From: Helianthus annuus
Lineage: Eukaryota; Streptophyta; Magnoliopsida; Asterales; Asteraceae
Direction: 5' to 3'
DNA: 64,000 nt
Assembly (NCBI RefSeq): GCF_002127325.2
Contig: NC_035435.2
Span: forward strand, 120,585,127-120,649,126
Positions within the stretch are counted from its first letter, which is position 1, and the number at the start of each line of letters is the position of its first letter. The notes under the pieces are model-generated. The model ran no database searches. It was given only the letters and a program-made list of their open reading frames with translations, and had not been told where the DNA came from. Both the position numbers and the translations under genes were made by a program. This document shows, piece after piece, positions 23,445 through 34,380 of this stretch.

Positions 23445-26400
23445 TGTAACACCCTTACTAATATTTAAAGATTTTCGTATAAATATCGACAATTAAATGT
23501 GTAGTTAGGACTACACAAACTTATAAAAATACGAGTTTATTAAAACTTTACAGCATAATGTAAATAAGTACGACATTCAAAGTATAAATGACGACGTAAT
23601 AAAGTGCGAAAGCTTGTTTCTTGTTCGTGTTCGGTTCTTCTTTGAGCTTGATCTTCATCCGGGAACTCATGATATTAACCTGTGATCAAAACCAACTTAA
23701 AAGTAAATTTTGATGCTTAAATAATAGTTTAAATAAGTTCGAAAACATCAAACGATAAAAAACAATCAATTTGCCAGCTCTTGTATCTCTCGCGGCCGCG
23801 AGAGTCTGAGCAAACATCTACGCGGGCCGCGACCTGCGTCGCGTGGCGCGCCAGAGTCATGAGACTCCCTCGCGTGGCGCGAGGGTCAATGTTTTCCAGC
23901 AGGTCCGTATCTGGACCTGCATTTTATGCCAGCTATGATTTTGATCGAATATCGAACTTTAAAATGTCTTAACGTTTTATCTACTTATCCGTTTTGCGTG
24001 ATCCTTTTTCCTATGCGTTCGTAATTTAATTCTCCATCATATGGAGTTAAAATTTAACATTCAAACTAATAAAATTCCAAATTTTTAAGCAATCGACTTA
24101 TTATTCAAAATCAACATTTTGACCCGTTTGTATTTAAAACCACCAACCTGATTCTTAAATAACCAAAATGCATACTTTAGCTCGGGTTCGTAATTTCTAT
24201 AAATTGCGCGACTAGTACGCAAGCTTTGTGCATAAACTGTTTTGACCCGTTTAGGGAATTTAAGCAATTTAGTCTAAAAATTGCTCTTTTCTTTTTGACA
24301 CTACAATATTTCCATATCTAAATAACTATATATAATTCACCACAACTATTTTGTGGTGGATTTAACATAACGAACCCCTTTTTCCCAATTTTACCCTTCG
24401 GCTAGTCCTTTTTCGCAATTGACTATTTCTAGGCATTTGACCCACAAATGTTTTTGCCTGAACTTTTATACACATCTAAGGGTTATAAAGTCATAGTATA
24501 AGTTTCTAAACAACCTCTAAGGGTCATTTACCCGGTTTACCTATCAAGGGCTTTTTGGTCATATTTAATCCTTCATTATTGCGATGAAGGACTTCGACTA
24601 AATATTTGACCCTCTTTGCACTTTTAACTATAAGTCCACATATGCGTACCTGGCTCGGGTCAACATATTGACCCGTTTTAATACCTTGTCTCAAGGTTGC
24701 TAATCTGTTGCATCACTAATCCATAAGCCGTCTTATCCTGTGAGCGTATATCTCAACAAACGCTTATTAGTCGTTAATTGTCAAATGGTATCAACGTTAC
24801 CATTTGACCCATTGGGTCTAAATGACCAATATTCTGTGCTTATAATCGAATGGTAATTTATTTTTTACCATCTCATTAAGTAACTCATTTCGAATTTTTC
24901 GCTAATTTGTTTAGGTTTCTTAAATCTGTTTCTTACGCGTTTATCCAACATGGCTTATGCCATTTGGTGTCGTTTTAAATATTGACTTTGATTCATTTAT
25001 ACTTGACTAAATCACCGTTCTACACTTTTTATTCGTTTAGGCTCTCACCAAGTAGCCGTTCGAAAACTCATTTTTTTTACCTTAGCCTTTTCATGGTTAA
25101 TTTACTGTTTTACCTCTATTTACCATTCATTATGGTTTTTATCATTTATATTAGTTCCGATCCGTATTATTTCGCGTCGGAAACCATATCTTGAATTTTA
25201 TCCTTATCGTATTTGCAATTTATAGAATAAACACATATTCTACAAAAAAAAGGTGTAAGTTTCACTTACCTTGCATCCGGTTAGGCTCTTTTTCGCGTAC
25301 TCGATCCGTTTGAGCCACTTCTTTCCCAAGCCTCCACCTAGCTCGTTAAGCGTCAAACTAGCATCATAATTCGTAAGACAGTTAAATTAGTCATTTCTAA
25401 TTACGACTATTCCATCTTACGTGTTTAACGTCAAAATTATTATTCGACCTTATCATGATTAATTTGACTTTTAAAAGTCAACTGCCCTTAATCGTAAGAA
25501 ATGCATATTTGCATTCAATAACTCGTTTAGGAGATCTCGTCAATTATCCATAATGATGCTACCGTTTTAAACTACTTTTCTATCCATGTTCATGCTATTA
25601 TTAACATCAAGTTAACCTAGCTCCCACTTATCAAAGAGACTTTATTCATTCATTACACAAAATCTATGGGTTTTCATCTATAAGTGAAACCCGTTTCATC
25701 ATGTTATTAAGCATTCCTCCGGATACCTAATCAAATCAAGTTTTACCTACAACCGAGTAGACGCGCAATTTCACTTAGGCATTTTAATGAACACCTAGTA
25801 GGCATATTTTTTTACGCATTTATAAACTAGTTATTTCTACCAAGTTTCACACTTTTTTTTTTCCAATTTTTGTGTCTAATCAACATTTAAATCCCAAATC
25901 TAACTTCAGGGAGTTCTATTAACACAATTTAACCATTATGATTATAGGGTTCATCATATTTCTACAAAACTCATTTAGCACATAATCGGGTGATCATGAA
26001 TTCACAATTATGAACATCAATTCAACAAGTATATGACTAGGGTTTACTCCTAGACATAAAATCATTCCTAATTTCATCCAAACTTTGATCATGCAAGCTA
26101 AAATTTCGATTTCATGTTTTCACCTAGAACTCAAGGTGAAACTAAATAGCAAAATTAGGCATACCTTATGATCCTTTCACGAAGGTGATCACTATTCTGA
26201 GTTTGGATTTCGATTTGGAGCCGATTTACCCTTTTAATTTAATCTAACTTCAAGAACTAGGGTTCAATTAATGGAGCTTGGTCGCCCCTATGTTTTCCTG
26301 CGACCAGACAAACACCAAGTGTGTGTGTTTGTTTTTTTTAATTGTTTTATTTAATAAAACTATTTTCCCATCTTTTCACTTTTGGCCCCTATACCTTACC

Positions 26401-26699
26401 CTTGTTGCATATAACATGTTTTGACCAAAGTTTCACATAACTGCAAAACTTGTAATTAACTAGGTTATTTATTTCCAGTTATTTTATCTTGTTCACAACC
26501 CGTTTTATTTTAAGTCCCGTTAACTCGGGCCTTTTATATACTTTGTTTTCTCACAGTATTTATCATCCTTTTAATGAATATTAGATTTATTTTTTAAAAT
26601 CCAAATACTCACCGGGTTTACTTTTACCATTGACGGTACTTTACCCGTCTTTTAGTATTAACGCGGTTTGATTACCAAACCCGTTTTCGGGGTGTTACA
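23445..26699 (-). mobile_element. Solo LTR (3255 bp), probably Ty3/Gypsy
   Basis: Begins TGTAACACCCTTACT and ends CGGGGTGTTACA, with TGTGC directly duplicated on both sides (23440-23444 and 26700-26704). Removing it restores the transposase frame across GQVCNSK. There is no internal coding region, primer-binding site or second LTR. The minus orientation is inferred because the minus strand starts TGTAACACCCCGAAAACGGG, a common start of Gypsy LTRs. A GC-rich island with GCGCG palindromes lies at 23785-23895. Confidence 0.85.
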
Positions 26700-27758
26700 T
26701 GTGCAATTCGAAAGATACTCTTGTTGAGTTCATGACGCATTACGAGATTGTAATAGAAGCTCAGCGCCACACACATCGGAAAAATGATCATGAATCTCGA
26801 TACAAAAGACCCCAGTTGAAGAGTAGTTATAAATTGTTGGAAGGGCAAGCTGTTGACATATACACAAAAAGTATATTTTGTGACGTTCAAGCTGAGCTTA
26901 TTGGAGTTGCGGATTGCATAAATCAATGTTACGAAGATCAGCCTGATGGGTTTGTTAAGTTTTATGTAAATGACTTCCTACAGCCTTGTACATCCTTATT
27001 TGAGGTAAATAATGGCGTTTTGGTTTTTATGGCGTTTTCTATTAATGGCGTTTTATCATATGCAATGTGTTTTTTTACATTTTAGACCAACATTCTATGC
27101 ATGGCGTTATAGAGATATTGTTTTTGGCGTTTTTCAGGTAATGTTCCGTAAGTCAGATTGCACATGCAGTTGCTCATGCAGGCGTTTTGAACAGTTTGGT
27201 TTGCTATGTAGACATATATTCTATGTTTTGAGAATTATTGACATTAGGGAATTTCCAAAACAATACATTCTGAATAGATGGCGCAAAGAGGCTTCTCTAA
27301 ACTGCTCTCCTGAATACTCAATTAGTCGTGAATATATGGCCGAGCTTGATCCTGATGTGCAAAGTATGATGCGAGATATTATTTTTTTCAACCGAATATA
27401 CTTTGAACCGTTTATCTGGTAATAAAGAGGAGCTATTCTTATACAAGGATCATGTTCAATCTTATATGAAGAAGGTTCAAGATATGCAGATTGTTGCTCC
27501 TCCAGCTAGTTCTAGGGATAGATTTGCCAAGATAACCGGTCAATATAAAAACGACAAGAATCCGATAAGAGTCCCTGTTGGGTATAAATCCAAAGGTTCT
27601 AGTTCTCGGAAGCACCTGAAATCTAAACAGGAGATAGCAATAGACAAAAAGAAATCAAAGTCGAAACCCGGGGCCAAAGAAAGACAGTGTCAGAACTACA
27701 AAGGCTATGGACACTGCGCATCGACATGCAAACAGGCCGTAATTAAAAGAAGATCGGC

Positions 27759-27898
27759 AAGGTCTTCGAGAGCCAGTGAAGAGTAGTTTGTCGTTTTGTA
27801 TTTTTCATTCTTACAGAACACACACAGATGGTCTTCGAGAGCCAGTGTAGAGTAGTTTGGCGTTTTGTATATTTCAATCCTATAGAACACAGACAGAT
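27759..27898 (+). repeat. 70-bp tandem duplication over the transposase stop codon
   Basis: GGTCTTCGAGAGCCAGTG, then AGAGTAGTTTG and the GTCGTTTTG or GGCGTTTTG motif, then ACAGAACACA- or AGAACACAGACAGAT-type sequence, occurs twice in a row. The first copy carries the end of the coding frame (RASEE stop), the second is untranslated. Confidence 0.85.
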
Positions 27899-28099
27899 CT
27901 CAGTTTGGCGTTTTACATCATTTTTATACATCATTTTTTTGCATCTTTTTTTTTCTACCTATTTGTTCATAACATGCTACTTCGAAGTTACATAACAAAC
28001 AATATAAGATCGGACAAGGAAATCAAACGCCAAAAAAAAAAAAAACAATAACGCCACTAAATAAAACTACCATAAACTTCTAATTTTGGTCGTGCTAAA

Positions 28100-28201
28100 C
28101 TCAATAATGTTTTGCTGAACGAGATGGATAACATTGTTAATCCTCAGTCAATAAAGATATCTAACAATGTTATCCATCCCGTTTAGCTAAACTTTATTGA
28201 G
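28100..28201. repeat. 40-bp inverted repeat (long hairpin) in the MULE-2 3' region
   Basis: 28100-28139 and 28162-28201 are reverse complements with about four mismatches in 40 bp, around a 22-nt loop. The best-conserved inner arm is GATGGATAACATTGTTA. It lies about 310 bp downstream of the transposase stop codon. It may be a relic of a small MITE or a transcript hairpin. Confidence 0.8.
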
Positions 28202-28854
28202 AACAAAAACTGAATCCCCATGAAATGGTGTTGTTGAAGTTTTGTGGTTTTTGTTTGTTTTGGCGTTTATATTGAGGATCTTGCTCATTACATAGAGCGA
28301 AATTTTATTGAGAAAATAGTGTATATCAAAGAAATATGGATTGGAATCTTTGATATTTTGGTTTTTTTGGCGTTTATAAGATGAATGGTATAGAGGAATA
28401 TAGGTTTTTGGGGTTTTGGTGTGGATTATAGTAGTTCTGAGAGTTTGTTTATATAGGAAGTTTTTGGCGCGTATTTTAGGCGCGATTTTTATTACAGTAA
28501 ATGCTAGTAATTATGTTCCGTCATTTTAGTGCTGTTTGTTCAGCTTTATCGGTTAAAAACAAAGTTTGGCGTTTTATATCTATGGCGTTATATTATAATG
28601 AAGTGTGCTATGTGTGTTAAGGCGGGATTTTAATAGCGTGAGTTTGGCGTTTTATGTTAAGTCAAAAGACACTTTTACCCTTAATGAAGCGCGCCAGATT
28701 AATAACAGTGATTTTATTTACGAAAATGCCACCGCGTCATCTAGTCCGTAGATTGTTTTGATCTGTCGATCCATAAGCGTTCTCACCGTTCTCACACTTT
28801 TAGGTGTTTTCTCTAAATCTTGACCCTATATATATATATATACATATATATATA

Positions 28855-29287
28855 GGGGAGGGTTATCTTGAGAACGCTAAATATTGCAATAACCGTGAGA
28901 ACGAAGGAGAAAAACAATCAAAATCATTTTTTTAAAGCAAATCTCATTATAATTAAAATATAACATTTAAAAAGAATTTACTCTTTAAATAATTCATATC
29001 TTCTTTCAAAATCACCCTTGATAAGTTTTTACATGTGTAAATACCACAGACTTACACATGTGTAAATGTCAAACTTACGCATGTGTAAATGTCAAACTTA
29101 CGCATGTGTAAATTTTCTTTATTTACAAATACATGTAAATTGAAACGTGTAAATTTAATTTCTAACATTGTATTTGAATAATAATGATAAGTGTAAAAAG
29201 AAATTTTGAATTCGAATTGTTTTTTACCTAGTTCTCATGGTTTTTTCATTCGTTCTTACGATATTTAGCGTTCTCATTTAAACCCTC

Positions 29288-29289
<2 letters not shown>
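28855..29289. mobile_element. (TA)n-flanked MITE, family 1, copy 2
   Basis: Starts GGGGAGGGTTATCTTGAGAA and ends TTCTCATTTAAACCCTCCC, matching 19925-20327 along its length. This copy has three tandem CTTACGCATGTGTAAATGT-type units near 29060-29110 where copy 1 has fewer. TA runs flank it on both sides; the right one (29290-29368) is the longest in the window. Confidence 0.88.
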
Positions 29290-29368
<79 letters not shown>

Positions 29369-29373
<5 letters not shown>

Positions 29374-30181
29374 AGGTTCATGCGAGAACCACCTTTATTG
29401 CGAGAACCGCGAGAACCAATGTGAACACAAGCTAAAATAGCTAAAAAAACCTAAAAAAACCTAACCCCCACCCCCCCACCCCCAAAAACCTAAACCCCCC
29501 ACCCCCCCCCCCAAAAAAAAAAACCTAACCCCCCCCCAAAAAAAACCTAACCCCCCCCCCCCCAAGCTAAATGCTAAAAACTAAAACCCTTAAAAAAACC
29601 TAAAAAAAAACTAACCCCCACCCCCCACCCCCCAAAAACCTAAACCCCCCACCCCCCCCCCACAAAAAAAACCTAACCCCCCCCCCCCTCAAAAACCTAA
29701 ACCCCCCCCCCCCAAGCTAAATGCTAAAAACTAAAACCCTCAAAAAACCTAAAAAAAACCTAACCCCCCCCCCACCCCACCCCACCCCCAAAAACCTAAA
29801 CCCCCCTCCCCCACCCCCCAAAAACCTAAACCCCCCCCCCCACCCCCCCCACCCCCCGCAAGCTAAAATGCTAAAAACTAAACCCCCAAAAAATCTAAAA
29901 AATCTAAAAAAATCAAAAAAAAATCTAAAATTTTTTTTTATTTTTTTACTATTTTTTATGTTCAAATCGCTACTTTTAGTAGCAAAAAAAAATTTTTTTT
30001 TTTTTTAAAAAAATTTTTTTTTTTTTGGATACTAAAAGTAGCGATTTTTATATAAAAAATAGTAAAAAAATAAAAAAAAAATTTTTTGGGTGTTTTTTAG
30101 ATTTTTTTAGCTATTACTGTTTGTGTTCACACTGGTTCTCGCGGTTCTCGCAATAAAGGGTGGTTCCTAACGGATCTTTGT

Positions 30182-30183
<2 letters not shown>
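29369..30183. mobile_element. (TA)n-flanked MITE, family 2, copy 2, expanded core
   Basis: Ends match 20374-20826 (GGGTAAGGTTCATGCGAGAA; GGTGGTTCCTAACGGATC). The C-rich core (29455-29890) is about twice as long as in copy 1: three to four repeats of a block with CCCCCCACCCCC, AAAAACCTAAAC and AAGCTAAATGCTAAAAACTA. The inner hairpin around AGTAGC is also present (29965-30050). Confidence 0.85.
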
Positions 30184-30221
<38 letters not shown>

Positions 30222-30224
<3 letters not shown>

Positions 30225-31282
30225 AGAGGATCATGAGAAAACTAGATATAAATGAGAAAACTAGAAAACTAACTAAAATCCACTAAAAGGGAGAGGGAGG
30301 GAGACTTTTAATGAAGGAGGGGGGACTTTTAATGAAGGAGGGGTAAAATTGGAACAAAAAATATATAAATTTTCAAACATTTCTCATTTCTCCATACGTT
30401 ATCATTTTAAAACAAAAATGGCACCATAAGATCACAAATTTTCTTATCTTTCATTCAAGTATATTCGAGCATATTTTTTATGACATAAAAAAAGATTTAT
30501 GGTGTCGTCTTGTTTTCTACACTATTATTATAGTAGTGCACATGTGCAATGTAACATGTACTACAATTGCATTACATGCTTAAAATTAGCTTTTTGAGTC
30601 TAGTTTAGCTTTTAGGGTTAGTTTTTTTGGAGGTTTAGGATTAGGATTAGGTTTTTGGGTGTGGGGGGAGGGGGGGTTTAGGTTTTTTTGGGGGTGGGGG
30701 GTTTAGGTTTTTTTTCGGGTTTATGTTTAGGGTTTAGTTTTAGGTTTTTGGGGGTGGGGGGTGGGGGGTTTAGGTTTTTGGTGGGTGGGGGGTGGGGGGG
30801 TTTAGGTTTTTGGGGGTGGGGGAGGGGGTTTAGGTTTTTTTGGGGGGGGGGGGGGGTGGGGGGTTTAGGTTTTTTTCGGGTTTATGTTTAGGGTTTAGTT
30901 TTAGGTTTTTGGGGGATGGGGGTGGGGGGGGGGGGGGGTTTAGGTTTTTGGGGGGTGGGGGGTTAGGCTTTTGGTGGGAGGGTGAATTTAGGTTTTGGGG
31001 GGTGGGGGTGGGGGGGGGTTTAGGTTTTTGGGGGGTGTCGGTGGGTGGTGGGTTAAGTGGTTTAGGCTTTCCGTATTAGTGCACATGTGCAGTACAACAA
31101 AAAAATTTTTTTTTTTTTTTTTTTTTTTTGAAAATTTTTTTCCATACATATAAAGTAGCGATTTTTTATTAAAAAATTGTAAAAAAAAAAAAAAAAATTT
31201 TGGTATTTTTTTTGGTTTTTTTTATGTTTTTTTAGTTAGTTTTTTGGTTTTCTCATTTAAACTAGTTTTCTCATGATCCATC

Positions 31283-31285
<3 letters not shown>
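30222..31285. mobile_element. (TA)n-flanked MITE, family 4, with G-rich core
   Basis: Begins GGGAGAGGATCATGAGAAAA and ends with the inverse, TTTTCTCATGATCCATCCCC, between TA runs. The core (30640-31060) is the G-rich counterpart of the C-rich cores of families 2 and 3: GGTTTAGGTTTTTGGGGG and GGGGTGGGGGGTTTAGG words in many variants, with two copies of a TTTATGTTTAGGGTTTAG block. Confidence 0.85.
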
Positions 31286-31315
<30 letters not shown>

Positions 31316-31318
<3 letters not shown>

Positions 31319-31535
31319 TAAGGTTAACATACAAAAAGCCTTATCATACATCACGTAGGAGACAATGATAACCGTTGGATCAGGGGTATAATCACGCATG
31401 GGACCACATAATCACGCATGGGACCACATAATCACGCATGGGACTATAATCACGCACGTTCTATGATAATAACGCACGTTATATTTTTTGTCATGTATGT
31501 TAATGTAGGTTAAGCCTTGAAGTACATTATACTTT

Positions 31536-31538
<3 letters not shown>
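31316..31538. mobile_element. (TA)n-flanked MITE, family 5
   Basis: A 223-bp segment between TA runs. Left end GAGTAAGGTTAACATAC; the right end inverse reads GGGAAAGTATAATGTACTTC then AAGGCTTAACC and AACATACATGAC, so the inverted repeat is imperfect. It includes three tandem copies of ATAATCACGCATGGGAC (31389-31445). Confidence 0.65.
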
Positions 31539-31582
<44 letters not shown>

Positions 31583-31585
<3 letters not shown>

Positions 31586-32020
31586 GAAAGTTCAAATGAG
31601 AAGAAATTTTTTTGTAAGAATAAAAAAGAGGAAATTTCAACCAATAAGAATGCTTCATTTTACTTAATTTAATTTTTGTATTTAATATTAGTGTAAGGGT
31701 ATATTGGTAAACTTAGATGGATCATTAATTGACAGTCTTTCTTTTTAATAGCTAACTACATTAGATTTATAAATTATTTTCAAAAAACATATTTTTTCAA
31801 AAAAAGAAAAAATACATAATTTAAAGTGTAGCATAAATTACGAGGTGTGTAGGATGAATTACGAGCTGTGTATGATAAATTTCAAAATGTGTAGGATAAA
31901 TTTTGGTGTTAAGCAAAAATTTAAGTGTAGAGGATGATAGTGTTTATGATTAATTAATTAGTCAAAGATAACAATGAATGAGTTGAGAAATTTAATTTTC
32001 TTCTCAAATGAACCTTCCCC
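31583..32020. mobile_element. (TA)n-flanked MITE, family 6
   Basis: Starts GTGGAAAGTTCAAATGAGAA and ends TTCTTCTCAAATGAACCTTC then CCC, between TA runs at 31539-31582 and 32021-32038. The interior is AT-rich with repeats of GTGTAGGATAAATT-like words and no coding sequence. Confidence 0.75.
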
Positions 32021-32038
32021 TGTATATATATATATATA

Positions 32039-32160
32039 GGTAGAGTTTCCTGTAAAAAAGACGGGTTTTGTGAGAAGGGTAAGAAAGAATCTACACCATT
32101 AGATCTTTGATCTAATGGTTGAGATCAGTAGGGACCAAATTGTAAAATGTATTTATTATT
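32039..32160 (+). mobile_element. One end of another (TA)n-associated element, family 7
   Basis: After the TA run, GGTAGAGTTTCCTGTAAAA then TTTTGTGAGAAGGGTAAGAA follows the same end pattern as the other families (two AGAA words about 10 bp apart). I could not find its inverse within the next 2 kb, so the element is truncated or very diverged. Confidence 0.45.
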
Positions 32161-33355
32161 TTGGATTCATTTGAAATATATAGGGGTAATAAACTCTTTA
32201 TATCCATTTTGAAAAAGGAAACCGTATCAAAAAACCCCACAAAATCACGATTCACTCGGTATCATCTTCTTCTCCACCGTAAAGATTTGTCTTTGTCAAC
32301 CACCGTGAGAGTCCGTCATACACACGATAGTGGAGCGGCGGTTCCAGCAGCACCGGTTCATCATCTCCGGCGATGTCACCGGCGCATCTGCAGTCAAGGT
32401 TAAGTCAACCGTCAGGTTACTCAACGATTAAGCCGACACATAACGTCGCTGCGAAGGCTGTGGTGAAGCGGTTAGCGTAAGTTATGGCTTCTCAGACTAC
32501 TAGTGATGATGATGAGGATGAGGATGATGATGACCTAGGGATCCAGTTTGCTATATGGTGTTATATACTATTCATAGTGTTTTGTATAGTGATTTGTAGT
32601 GTTATATCTTGTTTTGTAGTGTTATGTACTTATAGATCTTTAAAATGGTGTTATATACTTATTGAATGGTGTTATATATACTTATTGAATGGTGTTATAT
32701 AATTATTGAATGGTGTTATATATGTGCTGAATGGTGATTGCAGTGTTATTCGTAGTGTTTTTGTAGAGATCTTTTAAAAAAATCATGTTCCTATAAATAA
32801 GGTGGCAGTTATGGAAGGTTTTGAATTAATTGAATCAATGATAAAATTACTTGTTTACCCTTTTGAATTAATTTAAGTTGAGGACACATGTCATCTCCAC
32901 AATGATGTATTTGTGAACAGAATGAACATTGATTTTGTAGATCTAGATTTTTTCTTTAGTGGCAAGATTGTAATTATCTTTTGTAACTTACATGTATTTT
33001 AATAGACACAAAGGTATAAATGTATTTTTTTCTCTCTTAATTTAATTGATTTTTTATCTCTCATGATTTCTCTTTCAAATTAAAAGAATATTTAATTACA
33101 TTCGCTATACTTTTTTCTCTAACAAATTACCTAACTTAATATTTGATAATTTAAAAAAAATAGAAACATTATCAAATATTGTTCCATCCAGAACATGATT
33201 AAAAATATTTAATTACATTCTTTATACATATATGTATTAGATTAATGTTTGATGAAAAGATACATAGTGGAAACAATATGTAATAATACACTAGTGTATA
33301 AGTTTGGCATATACCGACCTGTATACACTATGTACTTGAATAATGCACAGGTGTA
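32161..33355. other. AT-rich stretch, unassigned; possible gene fragment and tandem repeat
   Basis: 32260-32400 is locally GC-richer and coding-like (plus frame with VRVRHTHDSGAAVPAAPVHH), followed by a GT at the end of CAGTCAAG; it could be a captured 5' exon, but no family is recognised. 32646-32735 is a tandem repeat of GAATGGTGTTATATACTTATT in four variants. The rest, to 33295, shows nothing I can name. From 33296 a roughly 60-bp repeat containing TATACCGACCTGTATACAC begins. Confidence 0.35.
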
Positions 33356-33932
33356 AGGCGGGCAATTCTGACGCAAACCTACACGAAGTTATCATGTTTC
33401 GTATTTGACCTTAACAGGTTTCGTGTCTAAAACAGGTCGACACGATAAGACCTTAACAGGTTTCGTGTCTAAACAGGTTAAAACCCGTTAACCTGTTAAG
33501 AGCTGTTAAGTACATGTTAATAATTAAAAATTAAAAAAATATTATATGTGGGTGCAGACATGGAGCCATCAGTTGTGGGACCTGGGATGAATTATACACA
33601 AACACACAGGGTTCTTTTTCCACAATCCGACCTCTAATTTTTAAATATCTCTCACAAACACCACCATTCTCAATTCGGTTCACAACTTCCTTAATTCGGT
33701 CGTGTTCGTGTCTTAAACAGATCGTGTTCGTGTGTTAAACAGGTCGTTTGATACGTTGGTATTTTTTCGTGCCTTAACAGGTCGTTTTGTATAACCTGTT
33801 TATTAATAGGTTCGTGTTCATGTTTCAAAAATCTGACACGATAAGATTTCATGTCGTGTTTACGTGTTTCGGGTTTGTGTCTTATCGTATTCGTGTCTTA
33901 ACAGATCGGGTTGACCCGTTATGCCAGCCCTA
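33356..33932. mobile_element. hAT-like non-autonomous element
   Basis: The left end AAGGCGGGCAATTC- and the inverse of the right end, TAGGGCTGGCATAACGGG, resemble the ends of plant hAT-type elements. CACAGGTGTA is present directly on both sides (33346-33355 and 33933-33942); hAT elements make 8-bp duplications, so part of the match may come from the flanking tandem repeat. The interior repeats TCGTGTCTTAACAGG and variants in both orientations. No transposase. Confidence 0.5.
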
Positions 33933-33942
33933 CACAGGTGTA

Positions 33943-34151
33943 TACGTCTGGTATATACCGACCTGTATACACATATGTACTTGAATAATACACAGGTGTA
34001 TAAATCTGGTATACAGTCTTGTATATACTGACATGTATAAAAAACATAATTTAATTAGGTTTAATATTTAATTTTAAAAATAACATAAGAGTTTATTTAA
34101 AAAAACATTAGTGCTTCAATATTTTATAATTAAAATAATAGAGAAATAATT

Positions 34152-34196
<45 letters not shown>

Positions 34197-34282
34197 TAAG
34201 AGATTAGAAAATTAAGAAATTTTAAAATACTCGGCTAATGTCAATCTTACCCTTTTAATCTAAAACATGATCAAGGGCCAAG

Positions 34283-34364
<82 letters not shown>

Positions 34365-34380
34365 ATTGGATTTAAATAAA
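33943..34380. repeat. Tandem repeat remnant and microsatellites
   Basis: 33943-34050 continues the repeat containing TATACCGACCTGTATACACA. 34158-34190 is (GA)n. 34287-34340 is (TA)n running into (GA)n to 34364. No coding sequence. Confidence 0.85.

Larger units (their letters stand above)
22105..27786 (+). pseudogene. FAR1/MULE transposase gene of MULE-2, broken
   Basis: Pieces in order: 22105-22576 with the FAR1 DNA-binding region (YVKYAKECGFSVRKGTTKTN, DCGA, VEEHNHELV) and, after a TAA near 22520, the FGDVISFDATYHSNK block holding the first catalytic Asp; 22779-23037 with VFVPFTGIDHHHYNVTFGA, VTDQDPVMKKA and LCMWHVMHKL; 23180-23444 with CGVVWTDILTPEEFE; 26705-27004; 27138 to about 27400 with the SWIM finger CSCSCRRFEQFGLLCRHIF; and a tail to 27786 with a degenerate knuckle. 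Compared with MULE-1 about 100 residues are missing between the FAR1 region and FGDV, so there is an internal deletion. Frameshifts lie near 23341 and in the T-run near 27386, and a solo LTR splits the gene at 23444/26700. The last knuckle has lost a Cys (CQNYKGYGHCASTC). Non-functional copy. Confidence 0.85.
20853..28826 (+). mobile_element. MULE-2: second FAR1-type element, (TA)n-bounded
   Basis: A plus-strand FAR1/MULE/SWIM transposase gene lies between TA runs at 20828-20852 and 28827-28854. The right terminus, read inward, is GGGTCAAGATTTAGAGAAAA then CACCTAAAAGTGTGAGAACG; the left, GGTCAAGTT..., has GGTCAAG and TGTAAGAAGTGTAAGAAGG at matching places. These ends resemble those of the neighbouring MITEs. 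The true left limit could instead be just after 21291. Non-coding parts carry about 20 exact copies of GGCGTTTT in one orientation. Confidence 0.6.

Noticed and set aside
24982..25194. Hydrophobic 70-codon frame in the solo LTR
   Set aside because: It comes from T-rich LTR DNA, with no similarity and no start context.
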